Source: Dietzia natronolimnaea (GTDB taxonomy: Bacteria; Actinomycetota; Actinomycetes; Mycobacteriales; Mycobacteriaceae). From it: 64,000 nucleotides of DNA. The stretch lies in NCBI RefSeq assembly GCF_039525805.1, contig NZ_BAAAHZ010000013.1. The stretch is one strand, 5' to 3'. Under the pieces are notes generated by a model that saw only the letters and a program-made list of their open reading frames with translations, searched no databases and was not told the origin of the DNA. Of this stretch, positions 26,468 to 36,012 are shown one piece after another. The position numbers and the translations under genes are program-made. Numbering within the stretch: the first letter of the stretch is position 1; each line of letters starts with the position of its first letter.

Positions 26468-27546
26468 CCGCCGTCGAACCGGGTCACACCGGCCCCGGAC
26501 CGATGCGGGGTGTCGACCCTCGGGAGGCCGCGCGGGTCGTCTTGGGTGAATGCCACGGGATGCCGTTCCTGCCCGAACTGTCGGACCGGGGCCTCGGAGC
26601 GGATCAGGTGGGCAGGACCCTCGCCATGCTCGCGGACCTCCCGGTCGACGTCTCCACCCGGGGCTGGCGTCTCGCGGGCTCGCCGGGCCGCCACGCCCGT
26701 ACGGCCGCCGACCTCCTCGACCGTGATCTCGATGCCCTGGAGGAGGCCGACGAGTCGGTCCGGGATCCCGAGGTCGACCGGGCCGCGGCGGACCGGCGTC
26801 TCGTGGTGCGGGCTCTGGGCCCCTGGTCACTCGCCGCGCAGCTCGAGTTGCCCGCCGGGTTGCCGGTCCTGACCGATCGCGGGGCCCGCAGGGATGTCGC
26901 GGAGGCTCTGGCCGAGGGCGTGGCCGCCCGCGTCACCCGCCTGGCGGGACGACTGGGCGTCGGTGCGAGGGTCCTTCTCGACGAGCCGATGCTCTGGCAC
27001 GTCGCGGCCGGCACGGTGGACGGACCCAGCCGTTTCGACCCGATCGCGGCAGTGCCGGAGGACCGGCTGTCGCTGTCACTGTGCCGTTTCGCCGACGTCC
27101 TGCGCCGCAACGGGGTGGCCGAGGTGATCCTCCGCCTCCCCGCCGGCACCGGACCCGAGGCGCCCGCGAGGTGGTCCGCGGTCGCCCAGACCCCGGACGG
27201 TGAGGCGCCCCTCGACGGGCTCTGCGTCCCGGCGGAACTCCTCCACTCGGGTACCTCCCATGCCGCGCTCGACGCCGCCGGCACGGTCCTCGGCGGAGGG
27301 CGGATCCTCCACCTCGAGGGACTGCCGGGGTCGCCGCGGCCGCCCCGCTCCGGCCCTGAGGTGGAACGCGATGTGTCCGCGATCCTCGCGTTGCTCGAGC
27401 GCCTCAGCGCGCCCCGGTACGCCGGGTTGGGGCAGCTGGTCCTCACCCCGACCGTGGACGCCATGACCTCGGGCCACCTGACCCCGGTGGAGGCACTGGC
27501 GTCGGTACGTCGGGTGGCCGAGGCGGCTCCGCGGCTTGCCGAGTAG
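26464..27546 (+). CDS. MetE C-terminal-like protein (Rv3015c-like), function uncertain
   Basis: About 360 residues from GTG 26464, overlapping the mnmA stop. It looks like the C-terminal barrel of cobalamin-independent methionine synthase: LGECHGMPFLPELSDRG near the N-terminus, VVRALGPWSLAAQLELPAG, and the C-terminal LGQLVLTPTVDAMTSGHLTP. The four MetE zinc ligands (His-x-Cys, Glu, Cys) are not obvious, and the half-size protein lacks the N-terminal barrel, so normal methionine synthase activity is doubtful. It sits with desulfurase and mnmA in the same operon, as in mycobacteria. Confidence 0.7.
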   Translation: MTAVEPGHTGPGPMRGVDPREAARVVLGECHGMPFLPELSDRGLGADQVGRTLAMLADLPVDVSTRGWRLAGSPGRHARTAADLLDRDLDALEEADESVRDPEVDRAAADRRLVVRALGPWSLAAQLELPAGLPVLTDRGARRDVAEALAEGVAARVTRLAGRLGVGARVLLDEPMLWHVAAGTVDGPSRFDPIAAVPEDRLSLSLCRFADVLRRNGVAEVILRLPAGTGPEAPARWSAVAQTPDGEAPLDGLCVPAELLHSGTSHAALDAAGTVLGGGRILHLEGLPGSPRPPRSGPEVERDVSAILALLERLSAPRYAGLGQLVLTPTVDAMTSGHLTPVEALASVRRVAEAAPRLAE

Positions 27547-27580
27547 CCCGGTCCGGCCGGCTCGGGGTCGTCGGCCCGAT

Positions 27581-28276
27581 CTAGGTGACGGCGATCGGCC
27601 ACCGCGTGTTGACATCCGAGGCGTCCTTGCCCGACTGCTCCAGGTAGGCCGCGAAGTCGCGTTGGCGCGCCTCGTGCCACTGCGCCTGCTGCTCGTTGAC
27701 CGCGCGCCAGTCCGCGCCGGCCAGGTCGGGCAGCGAGCCGAGCAGCTTCCACGCCAGGCGGGCCGCCGCGAGCGCATCGGCCGCGGCCTCGTGCGCATCG
27801 TCCAACCGCACGCCGTGGTGGGCGCACAGGGCCTCGAGGGTCCGCTTGCCCCTGCGGTAGGGGTCGATCGCCCGGTCGACGACGTAGGGGTCGAGGACCG
27901 GGCCGAGCACCTCGAACGAGGGGTCCCATCTCCTGAGGATGGTGAGGTCGTACGCGGCGTTGAACACCACCAGGGTCCGCCCCTCCCGCCAACCCGCACG
28001 GACCCCGGCGATGGTCTCGGCCACCACCTCCGCATGCGGCCTCCCGTGCTGCCTGGCCTGGGCGGTGGTGATCCCGTGCACGGCCGTGGCGCCCTCCGGG
28101 ATGTCGATGCCCGGATCGGCCATCCAGTTGAGTTCCACCTTGCGGGGCCCGTCGATCGCGACGAGGGCCGAGGTGACGACATGCGCGGTACGGGGATCGG
28201 GCCCGGTGGTCTCGAGGTCGAAGGCCAGCAGTCGGTTCCGGTCGAGTGAGACGGGGGTGATGATCTCTGGGTTCAT
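27581..28276 (-). CDS. DEDDh 3'-5' exonuclease (DnaQ/polC epsilon-like)
   Basis: 231 residues. The exonuclease motifs are LLAFDLETTGPDPRT (Exo I, Asp-x-Glu), VVFNAAYDLTIL (Exo II, Asp) and LDDAHEAAADALAAARL (Exo III, His and Asp), so all DEDDh metal and base residues are present. It hydrolyses DNA or RNA from the 3' end. Whether it proofreads, repairs or processes RNA cannot be told. A leaderless start is likely (TACGGT, 6 bases, ATG). It is divergent from ligA. Confidence 0.85.
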   Translation of the reverse strand: MNPEIITPVSLDRNRLLAFDLETTGPDPRTAHVVTSALVAIDGPRKVELNWMADPGIDIPEGATAVHGITTAQARQHGRPHAEVVAETIAGVRAGWREGRTLVVFNAAYDLTILRRWDPSFEVLGPVLDPYVVDRAIDPYRRGKRTLEALCAHHGVRLDDAHEAAADALAAARLAWKLLGSLPDLAGADWRAVNEQQAQWHEARQRDFAAYLEQSGKDASDVNTRWPIAVT

Positions 28277-28282
28277 GCGGTC

Positions 28283-28288
28283 ACCGTA
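28283..28288 (-). promoter_or_regulatory. Predicted -10 element for the exonuclease gene
   Basis: On the minus strand TACGGT, then GACCGC (6 bases), then ATG, with no ribosome site. Confidence 0.5.
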
Positions 28289-28323
28289 GGCCAGCGCCCC
28301 GACACGCCGGGCCCATGTCGCAT

Positions 28324-28329
28324 TACCCT
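28324..28329 (+). promoter_or_regulatory. Predicted -10 element for ligA
   Basis: TACCCT followed by GACCTC (6 bases) and GTG 28336. The upstream ATG at 28315 lies before this element, so GTG is the better start if the transcript is leaderless. Confidence 0.5.
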
Positions 28330-28335
28330 GACCTC

Positions 28336-30516
28336 GTGAGCCAAGCGAGTCGAAGCAACGAGCCCGTCGGCACCGGGGACATCCCCCCGGAGGTACGACA
28401 GGAGTGGACCGACCTCGCGGAGACGGTGCGGGATCACCAGTTCCGCTACTACGTCAAGGACGCCCCCATCGTGTCCGACGCCGAGTTCGACAGGCTGTTC
28501 CACGATCTGGAGGCGCTGGAGGAGCACCACCCCGGCCTGCGGACCGCGGACTCCCCGACGCAGCTCGTCGGCGGCGGCTTCTCGACCGATTTCGCGCCGG
28601 TCGAGCACCTCCAGAGGATGACGAGCCTGGACAACGTGTTCTCCGAGGAGGAGCTGCGCGCGTGGGTGGCCTCGGCGGTCGAGCAGGCCCACATGCCCGC
28701 GGAGGACCTGCGGTTCCTGTGCGAGGTCAAGATCGACGGGGTCGCGCTCGACCTGGTCTACCGCGAGGGGAGGTTGGTCAGCGCGGCCACCCGCGGTGAC
28801 GGCCGCACGGGCGAGGACGTCACACTCAACGCCCGGACGATCGACGACATCCCGGTCACCCTCACGCCGACCGAGGACCGGCCCGTCCCCGAGTTGCTCG
28901 AGGTCAGGGGAGAGGTGTTCTTCCGGCTCGAGGACTTCGCCGACCTCAACGCGCGGCTCGTGGCCGAGGGCAAGCCACCGTTCGCCAACCCCCGCAACAG
29001 CGCCGCTGGTTCACTGCGACAGAAGAACCCGGCCATCACCGCCCAGCGCCGCCTCGGCATGTACTGCCACGGCCTGGGCGCGGTCGAGGGCGCGACCTTC
29101 GACAGCCTCCACGACGTCTATCTCGCGCTCGCGGACTGGGGCCTGCCCGTCTCTCCCCACACGGCCCCGGCGACCGGGGTCGACGAGGTGCTCGAGCGGA
29201 TGCGCTACTGGGGTGAACACCGGGGCGATCCCGAGCACGAGATCGACGGCCTCGTGGTCAAGATCGACGACCGGGCCGTCCAGCGTCGCCTCGGTCAGAC
29301 GTCGCGGGCACCGCGGTGGGCGATCGCCTACAAATACCCGCCCGAGGAGGTCATGACCGAGTTGCTCGACATCCGTGTCTCCGTGGGTCGTACCGGGCGG
29401 GTCACCCCGTTCGCCCACATGGAGCCGGTGCTCGTCGCCGGTTCGACGGTCTCCCTCGCGACCCTGCACAACCAGACCGAGGTCAAGCGCAAGGGCGTAC
29501 TGATCGGTGACACCGTGGTGATCCGCAAGGCCGGGGACGTCATCCCGGAGGTCCTCGGCCCGGTGGTGGAGCGTCGGGACGGGACCGAGCGCGAGTTCGT
29601 CTTCCCCGAGCGCTGCCCCGAGTGTGAGACCGTCCTGGCGCCGGCGAAGGAGGGGGACGCAGACTGGCGCTGCCCAAACCAGCGTTCCTGTCCCGCACAG
29701 CTCCGGGAACGGCTGTTCTACCTCTCATCGCGCAACGCGCTCGACATCGAGGCGCTCGGCTACGAGGGATCCTCCGATCTGCTCGCCAGCGGGGTGCTCG
29801 ACAACGAGGCAGGTCTGTTCGACCTCACCGAGGCGGACCTCCTCCGCACCTCCCTCTACACCCGACTGGACAAGGCGACCCGCAAGCAGGTCGAGGACGG
29901 CGCCGACGCGGAGCGCACCGTGCTCAACGAGAACGGCCGCAAGCTGCTCGCGAACCTCGAGACGGCGAGAGACCGGCCCCTGTGGCGGGTGCTGGTCGCA
30001 CTGTCGATCCGCCACGTCGGGCCGACGGCCGCGCGCGCACTGGCCACCCGGTTCGGGACGATGGACGCCATCCGGGCCGCGTCCGAGGTGGAGCTGGCGG
30101 ACACGGACGGCGTCGGTTCGACCATCGCGACCTCGGTGGTGGAGTGGTTCGACGTGGACTGGCATCGCGAGATCGTCGACCGGTGGGCGGCCTCGGGCGT
30201 GTCGATGGCCGATGAGCGGGACGAGTCGACCCCGCGCACCCTCGAGGGCCTGACCATCGTGGCGACCGGATCCCTCGAGGGGTTCACCCGCGACGGGATC
30301 AAGGAGGCGATCATCGCCAGGGGCGGCAAGGCCTCGGGATCGGTGTCCAAGAAGACCGATTACGTGGTGGTGGGGGACAACCCGGGGTCGAAGGCGGCCA
30401 AGGCGGAGGAGCTCGGGCTGACCATCCTCGACGAGGCCGGCTTCGTGGAGTTGTTGGAGAACGGCCCGGCTCCGGAGGACGACGACGGGGCCGACGAGTC
30501 GACTGTAGGGAGCTGA
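28336..30516 (+). CDS. ligA: NAD-dependent DNA ligase
   Basis: About 726 residues from GTG 28336 (ATG 28315 is the alternative). Seals nicks using NAD. The N-terminal Ia domain has HQFRYYVKDAPIVSDAEFDRL; the adenylated lysine is Lys132 in CEVKIDGVALDL. OB-fold, a four-cysteine zinc finger (CPECETVL, WRCPNQRSCPAQ), HhH domain (RTSLYTRLDKATRKQVEDG, RHVGPTAARALATRFGTM) and a C-terminal BRCT domain (LEGLTIVATGSLEGFTRD, KTDYVVVGDNPGSKAAKA) follow in the normal order. Full length, essential gene. Confidence 0.97.
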   Translation: MSQASRSNEPVGTGDIPPEVRQEWTDLAETVRDHQFRYYVKDAPIVSDAEFDRLFHDLEALEEHHPGLRTADSPTQLVGGGFSTDFAPVEHLQRMTSLDNVFSEEELRAWVASAVEQAHMPAEDLRFLCEVKIDGVALDLVYREGRLVSAATRGDGRTGEDVTLNARTIDDIPVTLTPTEDRPVPELLEVRGEVFFRLEDFADLNARLVAEGKPPFANPRNSAAGSLRQKNPAITAQRRLGMYCHGLGAVEGATFDSLHDVYLALADWGLPVSPHTAPATGVDEVLERMRYWGEHRGDPEHEIDGLVVKIDDRAVQRRLGQTSRAPRWAIAYKYPPEEVMTELLDIRVSVGRTGRVTPFAHMEPVLVAGSTVSLATLHNQTEVKRKGVLIGDTVVIRKAGDVIPEVLGPVVERRDGTEREFVFPERCPECETVLAPAKEGDADWRCPNQRSCPAQLRERLFYLSSRNALDIEALGYEGSSDLLASGVLDNEAGLFDLTEADLLRTSLYTRLDKATRKQVEDGADAERTVLNENGRKLLANLETARDRPLWRVLVALSIRHVGPTAARALATRFGTMDAIRAASEVELADTDGVGSTIATSVVEWFDVDWHREIVDRWAASGVSMADERDESTPRTLEGLTIVATGSLEGFTRDGIKEAIIARGGKASGSVSKKTDYVVVGDNPGSKAAKAEELGLTILDEAGFVELLENGPAPEDDDGADESTVGS

Positions 30517-30522
30517 CGGCGG

Positions 30523-30903
30523 GTGTCCTCGATCGGCGCCCTCTGGCCAGTTCTCCTCGGAGGTGCCCTCGGCGTCGTCGTCGGCGTCCTCGCTGGGTTC
30601 CGGCGGAGGGTCGGCTCCGCATCACGGCTAACGTTCGCGCGCATGGCGACCATTGTCACGACTGCGTCAGTCGGCGCTCTTGCGGCGACGTGGTGGCTTT
30701 GGACGGCCGGGCGCCGGCCCTTCTCGCATCTCTACTTCCCCCCCGCCGAGGGGACCCAGTTTCTCTCAAATGAGCAGTTCACCACGGTCGTCACGCTCGG
30801 TCGGCTCGCGTGGACGCTCACCTTCATCGTGGGCATGGCGGGCACAATCACCCTGTGGGCCTGGTCCCGGGTTGACGGACGGCGGGAGAGGCACGTGGGA
30901 TGA
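30523..30903 (+). CDS. Small membrane protein of unknown function, atypical composition
   Basis: 126 residues from GTG 30523, six bases after ligA. Three predicted membrane segments: about 6-26 (GALWPVLLGGALGVVVGVLAG), 41-60 (MATIVTTASVGALAATWWLW) and 92-113 (GRLAWTLTFIVGMAGTITLW). Codons such as CTA, CTT, TCA, ATT, ACT, TTT and AAT appear, which neighbours rarely use. I do not recognise a family. The reading frame is convincing because of the coherent hydrophobic pattern, but expression is not supported by any motif. Possibly acquired or under weak selection. Confidence 0.55.
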   Translation: MSSIGALWPVLLGGALGVVVGVLAGFRRRVGSASRLTFARMATIVTTASVGALAATWWLWTAGRRPFSHLYFPPAEGTQFLSNEQFTTVVTLGRLAWTLTFIVGMAGTITLWAWSRVDGRRERHVG

Positions 30904-30946
30904 CTGTGGGGCGAGCGTTCGGGTCCGAAGCGGGTCGGGACCAGAA

Positions 30947-30993
30947 GCGCAGCGCGAGCCGGCGACATGAGAGCAGACGCGCAGCGCAAGCCG
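30947..30993 (+). repeat. Two 15-base near-identical repeats in a purine-rich intergenic stretch
   Basis: GCGCAGCGCGAGCCG (30947-30961) and GCGCAGCGCAAGCCG (30979-30993) are 32 bases apart, inside the 162-base spacer 30904-31065 between two convergent genes. The spacer continues with further CGAGCCGGGTCGG-type copies (31031-31070). No open frame or clear terminator is seen in it. Confidence 0.55.
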
Positions 30994-31065
30994 CAGGGGA
31001 CGCGGGCAGAGGGGCAGCGTATGTCGGATGACCGGCGCGAGCCGGGTCGGCTGGGGTGAGCCGGG

Positions 31066-31710
31066 TCAGCCGGGGTTGAGAGACCGCAGGATCCCGGTGA
31101 GATACCCGAGGCGGGCGATCTCGGACGGCCGGAACGACGGCCCGCCCGGCCGACCGACGACGAGGACGTTCCCGGACGAGAGCGGTGCCGCGGCGACCTC
31201 GGTGTCCATGGACGTCCACTCGGCGGGCAGGTCGACCTCCAGTGCGGTGGCCCGCTCGAGGTGCCGTACCGCCTCGACCCGGCCCCCGTCCCACAACGGT
31301 GCGGCGGCGCCGCGTGCGACCAGTCGGCATCCGTCGGTCGTCTCCTCCACCACGAGCGCCCACCCGAGGCGCAACGCCGCGGGCAACTCGTCGGCGAGCA
31401 TCTGGTCGGCGCCGGCCCCCGCTCCCGCCACCGCGTCGATGAGCTCGAGCTCGCGGTGCGCGTCGAGGATCCCGCCGAACGGCCGCAGGGAATCCACCAT
31501 GACCCCGTCGAGTTGCTCGGCCGCGGTGATCAGGGTGTCGGGGAAGGTCCCGTTGGGGACGTTCACCACGATGTCGTCCACGGCCACCCCGTCGAACCGG
31601 TCCACCACGTCGAGGCTGATGATGTCCGCGCCGGCCGTTCCCAGGGCGACCGCGAGGGAGCCGAGGCTGCCCGGTCGATCGGGGAGCAGGACGCGGAGCA
31701 GATATGACAT
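31066..31710 (-). CDS. ACT-domain protein (Rv3013-like)
   Basis: About 214 residues. An N-terminal ACT domain (YLLRVLLPDRPGSLGSLAVA, ADIISLDVVDRF, VNVPNGTFPDTLITAAEQL) is followed by an uncharacterised C-terminal part (DTEVAAAPLSSGNVLVVGRP, FRPSEIARLGYLTGI). ACT domains usually bind amino acids and act as allosteric sensors. No catalytic domain is fused. It lies opposite the gatC promoter as Rv3013 does. ATG 31710 is used; ATG 31719 is three codons upstream. Target enzyme unknown. Confidence 0.8.
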   Translation of the reverse strand: MSYLLRVLLPDRPGSLGSLAVALGTAGADIISLDVVDRFDGVAVDDIVVNVPNGTFPDTLITAAEQLDGVMVDSLRPFGGILDAHRELELIDAVAGAGAGADQMLADELPAALRLGWALVVEETTDGCRLVARGAAAPLWDGGRVEAVRHLERATALEVDLPAEWTSMDTEVAAAPLSSGNVLVVGRPGGPSFRPSEIARLGYLTGILRSLNPG

Positions 31711-31743
31711 GGCGCCCATTGTGCCGCACTCTGACGGCCTGAC

Positions 31744-31749
31744 TAGGCT
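31744..31749 (+). promoter_or_regulatory. Predicted -10 element for gatC
   Basis: TAGGCT, 39 bases before the gatC GTG. Only the -10 is recognisable. Confidence 0.3.
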
Positions 31750-31788
31750 GGGCCGGTACCGACACGCCACGCCGAAGGGACTACACAC

Positions 31789-32084
31789 GTGACCTCGATC
31801 TCACGCGGGGACGTCGCGCATCTGGCCAGGCTCTCCCGCCTGGAACTGAGCGACTCCGAGCTGGATTCGTTCGCGAGACAGCTCACCGACATCCTCGACC
31901 ACGTGCAGGCCGTGTCCGAGGTCGCAGCGGACGATGTCCCGGCGATGAGCCATCCCACCGCGATCTCCAACGTGTACCGCGACGACGTGGTCACCCCCGG
32001 CCTGACCCCGGAGCAGGCGCTCGACCAGGCCCCGGCCGCGGACCAGCAGCGCTTCGAGGTCCCGCAGATCCTGGGGGAGGAGGC

Positions 32085-32088
<4 letters not shown>
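31789..32088 (+). CDS. gatC: Asp/Glu-tRNA amidotransferase subunit C
   Basis: 99 residues from GTG 31789. The small subunit that stabilises GatA-GatB. Shows ISRGDVAHLARLSRLELSD, LTDILDHVQAVSEVAADDVPAMSHP, and the tail RDDVVTPGLTPEQALDQAP, all typical. Overlaps gatA by four bases. First gene of the gat group. Confidence 0.95.
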
Positions 32089-33535
<1,447 letters not shown>

Positions 33536-33539
<4 letters not shown>

Positions 33540-34939
33540 CCACGGTCCCCGAGAGGGACGCATGGAAGGCCCTGGCGGCGCTCGTCATCGGGTTCTTCAT
33601 GATCCTGGTGGATCAGACGATCGTCGCGGTCGCCACCGACGCCTTCGCCACGCAACTCGGCGCGTCGACCAACCAGGTGATCTGGGTGACCAGCGCCTAC
33701 CTGCTGGCCTACGTCGTACCGCTGCTGTTCACCGGTCGACTGGGCGACCAGATCGGACCCCGCGCGGTCTCGATCGCCGGGCTGGTCCTGTTCACGGGTG
33801 CCTCGCTGTGGTGTGGACTCGCGGGCAGTATCGAGACGCTCATCGTCGCGCGGGTGTTCCAGGGGCTCGGTGCCGCGCTGCTCACCCCCCAGTCGCTCAG
33901 CGTGATCACCAGGGTCTTCGCCCCTCGGCGTCGCGGGGCGGCCATGGGGGCCTGGGGCGCGGTCGCGGGGATCGCCTCGGTCGTCGGACCAGTCTTGGGC
34001 GGGGTCCTCATCGACGCGTTCGACTGGCGCGCGATCTTCTTCGTCAACATCCCCTTCGGCGTCCTGGCCGTCATCCTCGTCTGGAGGTGGGTCCCCGGTC
34101 TCGAGACCCGCTCGCACTCCTACGACGTCCCGGGCATCGTGCTGTCGGCCCTGGGCATGTTCCTCCTGGTGTACGGCATCCAGCAGGGCGAGTCCCACGG
34201 GTGGGGAGGGACCACCCTCGCTCTCATCGTCGCGGGGACCGCGGGCCTGGCGGCGTTCGTCTGGTGGCAGTCGCGCGTGCGCACGGAACCACTGGTTCCT
34301 CTACGTCTGTTCCGGGACCGGAACTTCTCGATCGGCACGTTCGGCGTCTCGACCATCGGCTTCGTCACCGCCGGCACCATGGTCCCTCTGATGTTCTACC
34401 TCCAGGGAGTCAAGGACCTCAGTCCCACGCGCGCCGGTCTGATGCTGCTGCCGATGGCGTTGATCGCGGGCGTCCTCGCCCCGGTCGTCGGGCGGTGGGC
34501 GGACAGGATCGACCCGCGGTTGTTCACGGGGATCGGGTACTTCTCGTACGCGATCTCCCTGTTCTGGCTGGCTCTGGTCATGGACTCGCAGACCTCGATC
34601 CCCGTGCTGCTCGGACCGATCGCGCTGATGGGGGTGGCCAACGGGTGTGTCTGGGCGCCCACGTCGTCCACCGCGATGCGGCGCCTCGAGCTCGCCTCCG
34701 CCGGAGCCGGTTCGGGGGTCTACAACACCACCCGCCAGGTGGGCGCGGTCCTGGGATCCGCGGCGATCGGTGCGTTGATGCAAGCGCGGTTGGTCGTCCA
34801 CGGCGACGTCGGACAGGCTGTGGCGGACGCCATGTACCTCCCCGCCGTGGTGGTCCTGCTCGGAGGGGTGGCGACGATGGCGTTTCGTACCGGTGAACAG
34901 TCGCCGGGGCCGGGCGCGGTGGACCGGCCACGGCCCTAG
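33536..34939 (+). CDS. DHA2-type major facilitator transporter
   Basis: 467 residues from GTG 33536. About 12-14 membrane segments. Carries family motifs FFMILVDQTIVAVA (TM1), WVTSAYLLAYVVPLLFTGRLGDQIGPR (motif A region) and VARVFQGLGAALLTPQSLSVI. DHA2 proteins export drugs or other hydrophobic compounds with protons; the substrate is unknown. It sits between gatA and pfkA inside what looks like the gatCA-pfkA-gatB run, an unusual position, and translation is coupled to gatA by a four-base overlap. Confidence 0.9.
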
Positions 34940-34942
34940 ACT
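34937..34942 (+). promoter_or_regulatory. Predicted -10 element for pfkA
   Basis: TAGACT overlaps the end of the MFS gene, 25 bases before the pfkA start, so pfkA may also be transcribed separately. Confidence 0.35.
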
Positions 34943-34967
34943 GCGGGAGAACCGAGAGGAGTCCGAC

Positions 34968-36002
34968 GTGCGTATTGGCGTGCTGACCGCAGGCGGGGAC
35001 TGCCCCGGCCTCAACGCGGTGATCCGCGCCCTGGTGCGGACCGCCCATTCCGAGTACGACTCGCCGGTCCTGGGCTTCCAGGACGGGTGGTCCGGGTTGG
35101 TCCACGATCGTGCGGTGCCCCTGTTCGACGACGAGGGGATCGACCGCATCCTGCTGCGCGGGGGCACTATCCTCGGAACGGGCCGGCTCAACCCGGACAT
35201 CCTCACCGGGAGCCTGCCGGAGATCCGACGGACCCTGCAGCGTCACTCCCTCGACGCGCTGGTGGCCATCGGTGGCGACGGGACGCTGAAGGCGGCGCGG
35301 TGGCTCACGGAGAACGGCGTCCCGGTGGTGGGCGTGCCCAAGACCATCGACAACGACGTGGCGGGAACCGACTACACATTCGGGTTCGACACCGCGGTCT
35401 CGATCGCCTCCGACGCGATCGACCGCCTGCACACCACCGCGGAGTCCCACGAGCGGGTCATGCTCGTCGAGGTGATGGGGAGGCATGCCGGGTGGATCGC
35501 CCTCCACGCCGGGCTCGCGTCCGGCGCGCACATGATCGTCATCCCCGAGGTGCCGTTCGACATCGACTACGTGTGCAAGGTGATGAAGCGCCGCTTCCAG
35601 ATGGGGGAGGCGTACGGCATCTGCGTGGTGGCGGAGGGCGCCACACCCGTCGAGGGGTCGGGGATGACGTTGCGGCAGGGCGGGACCGACCAGTTCGGGC
35701 ACGAGGTGTTCACCGGAGTCGCGGACCAGATGGCCTCGGCGATCGCCTCGCGGATGAACCGCGACGTCCGCACCACGGTCCTGGGGCACATCCAGCGCGG
35801 GGGAACCCCCACGGCGTACGACCGTGTCCTGGCCACCCGTTTCGGTGTCCACGCCGCGCATGCGGTGCACCGGGGGGACTTCGGTCAGGTGGTGGCCCTG
35901 CGCGGGGAGTCCATCGAGATGGTGCCGGTCGCCGAGGCCGTCGCCGTGCTCAAGACCGTTCCGGAGGACCGCTACCGCGAGGCCGCCTGCCTCTTCGGCT
36001 AG
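34968..36002 (+). CDS. pfkA: 6-phosphofructokinase (ATP type)
   Basis: 344 residues from GTG 34968 with GAGAGGAG upstream. Converts fructose-6-phosphate to the 1,6-bisphosphate in glycolysis. GGDGT at 102-106 has Gly where PPi-dependent enzymes have Asp, which indicates ATP use; PKTIDND at 124-130 carries the actinobacterial Lys. The other substrate motifs are TAGGDCPGLNAVIRAL, MGRHAGWIAL and LGHIQRGGTPTAYDR. Position next to gatB matches mycobacteria. Confidence 0.95.
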   Translation: MRIGVLTAGGDCPGLNAVIRALVRTAHSEYDSPVLGFQDGWSGLVHDRAVPLFDDEGIDRILLRGGTILGTGRLNPDILTGSLPEIRRTLQRHSLDALVAIGGDGTLKAARWLTENGVPVVGVPKTIDNDVAGTDYTFGFDTAVSIASDAIDRLHTTAESHERVMLVEVMGRHAGWIALHAGLASGAHMIVIPEVPFDIDYVCKVMKRRFQMGEAYGICVVAEGATPVEGSGMTLRQGGTDQFGHEVFTGVADQMASAIASRMNRDVRTTVLGHIQRGGTPTAYDRVLATRFGVHAAHAVHRGDFGQVVALRGESIEMVPVAEAVAVLKTVPEDRYREAACLFG

Positions 36003-36012
36003 ATTGTTCCGC

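Noticed and set aside
30947..30993. CRISPR array
   Set aside because: Only two 15-base copies, too short and with no spacer regularity or cas genes.
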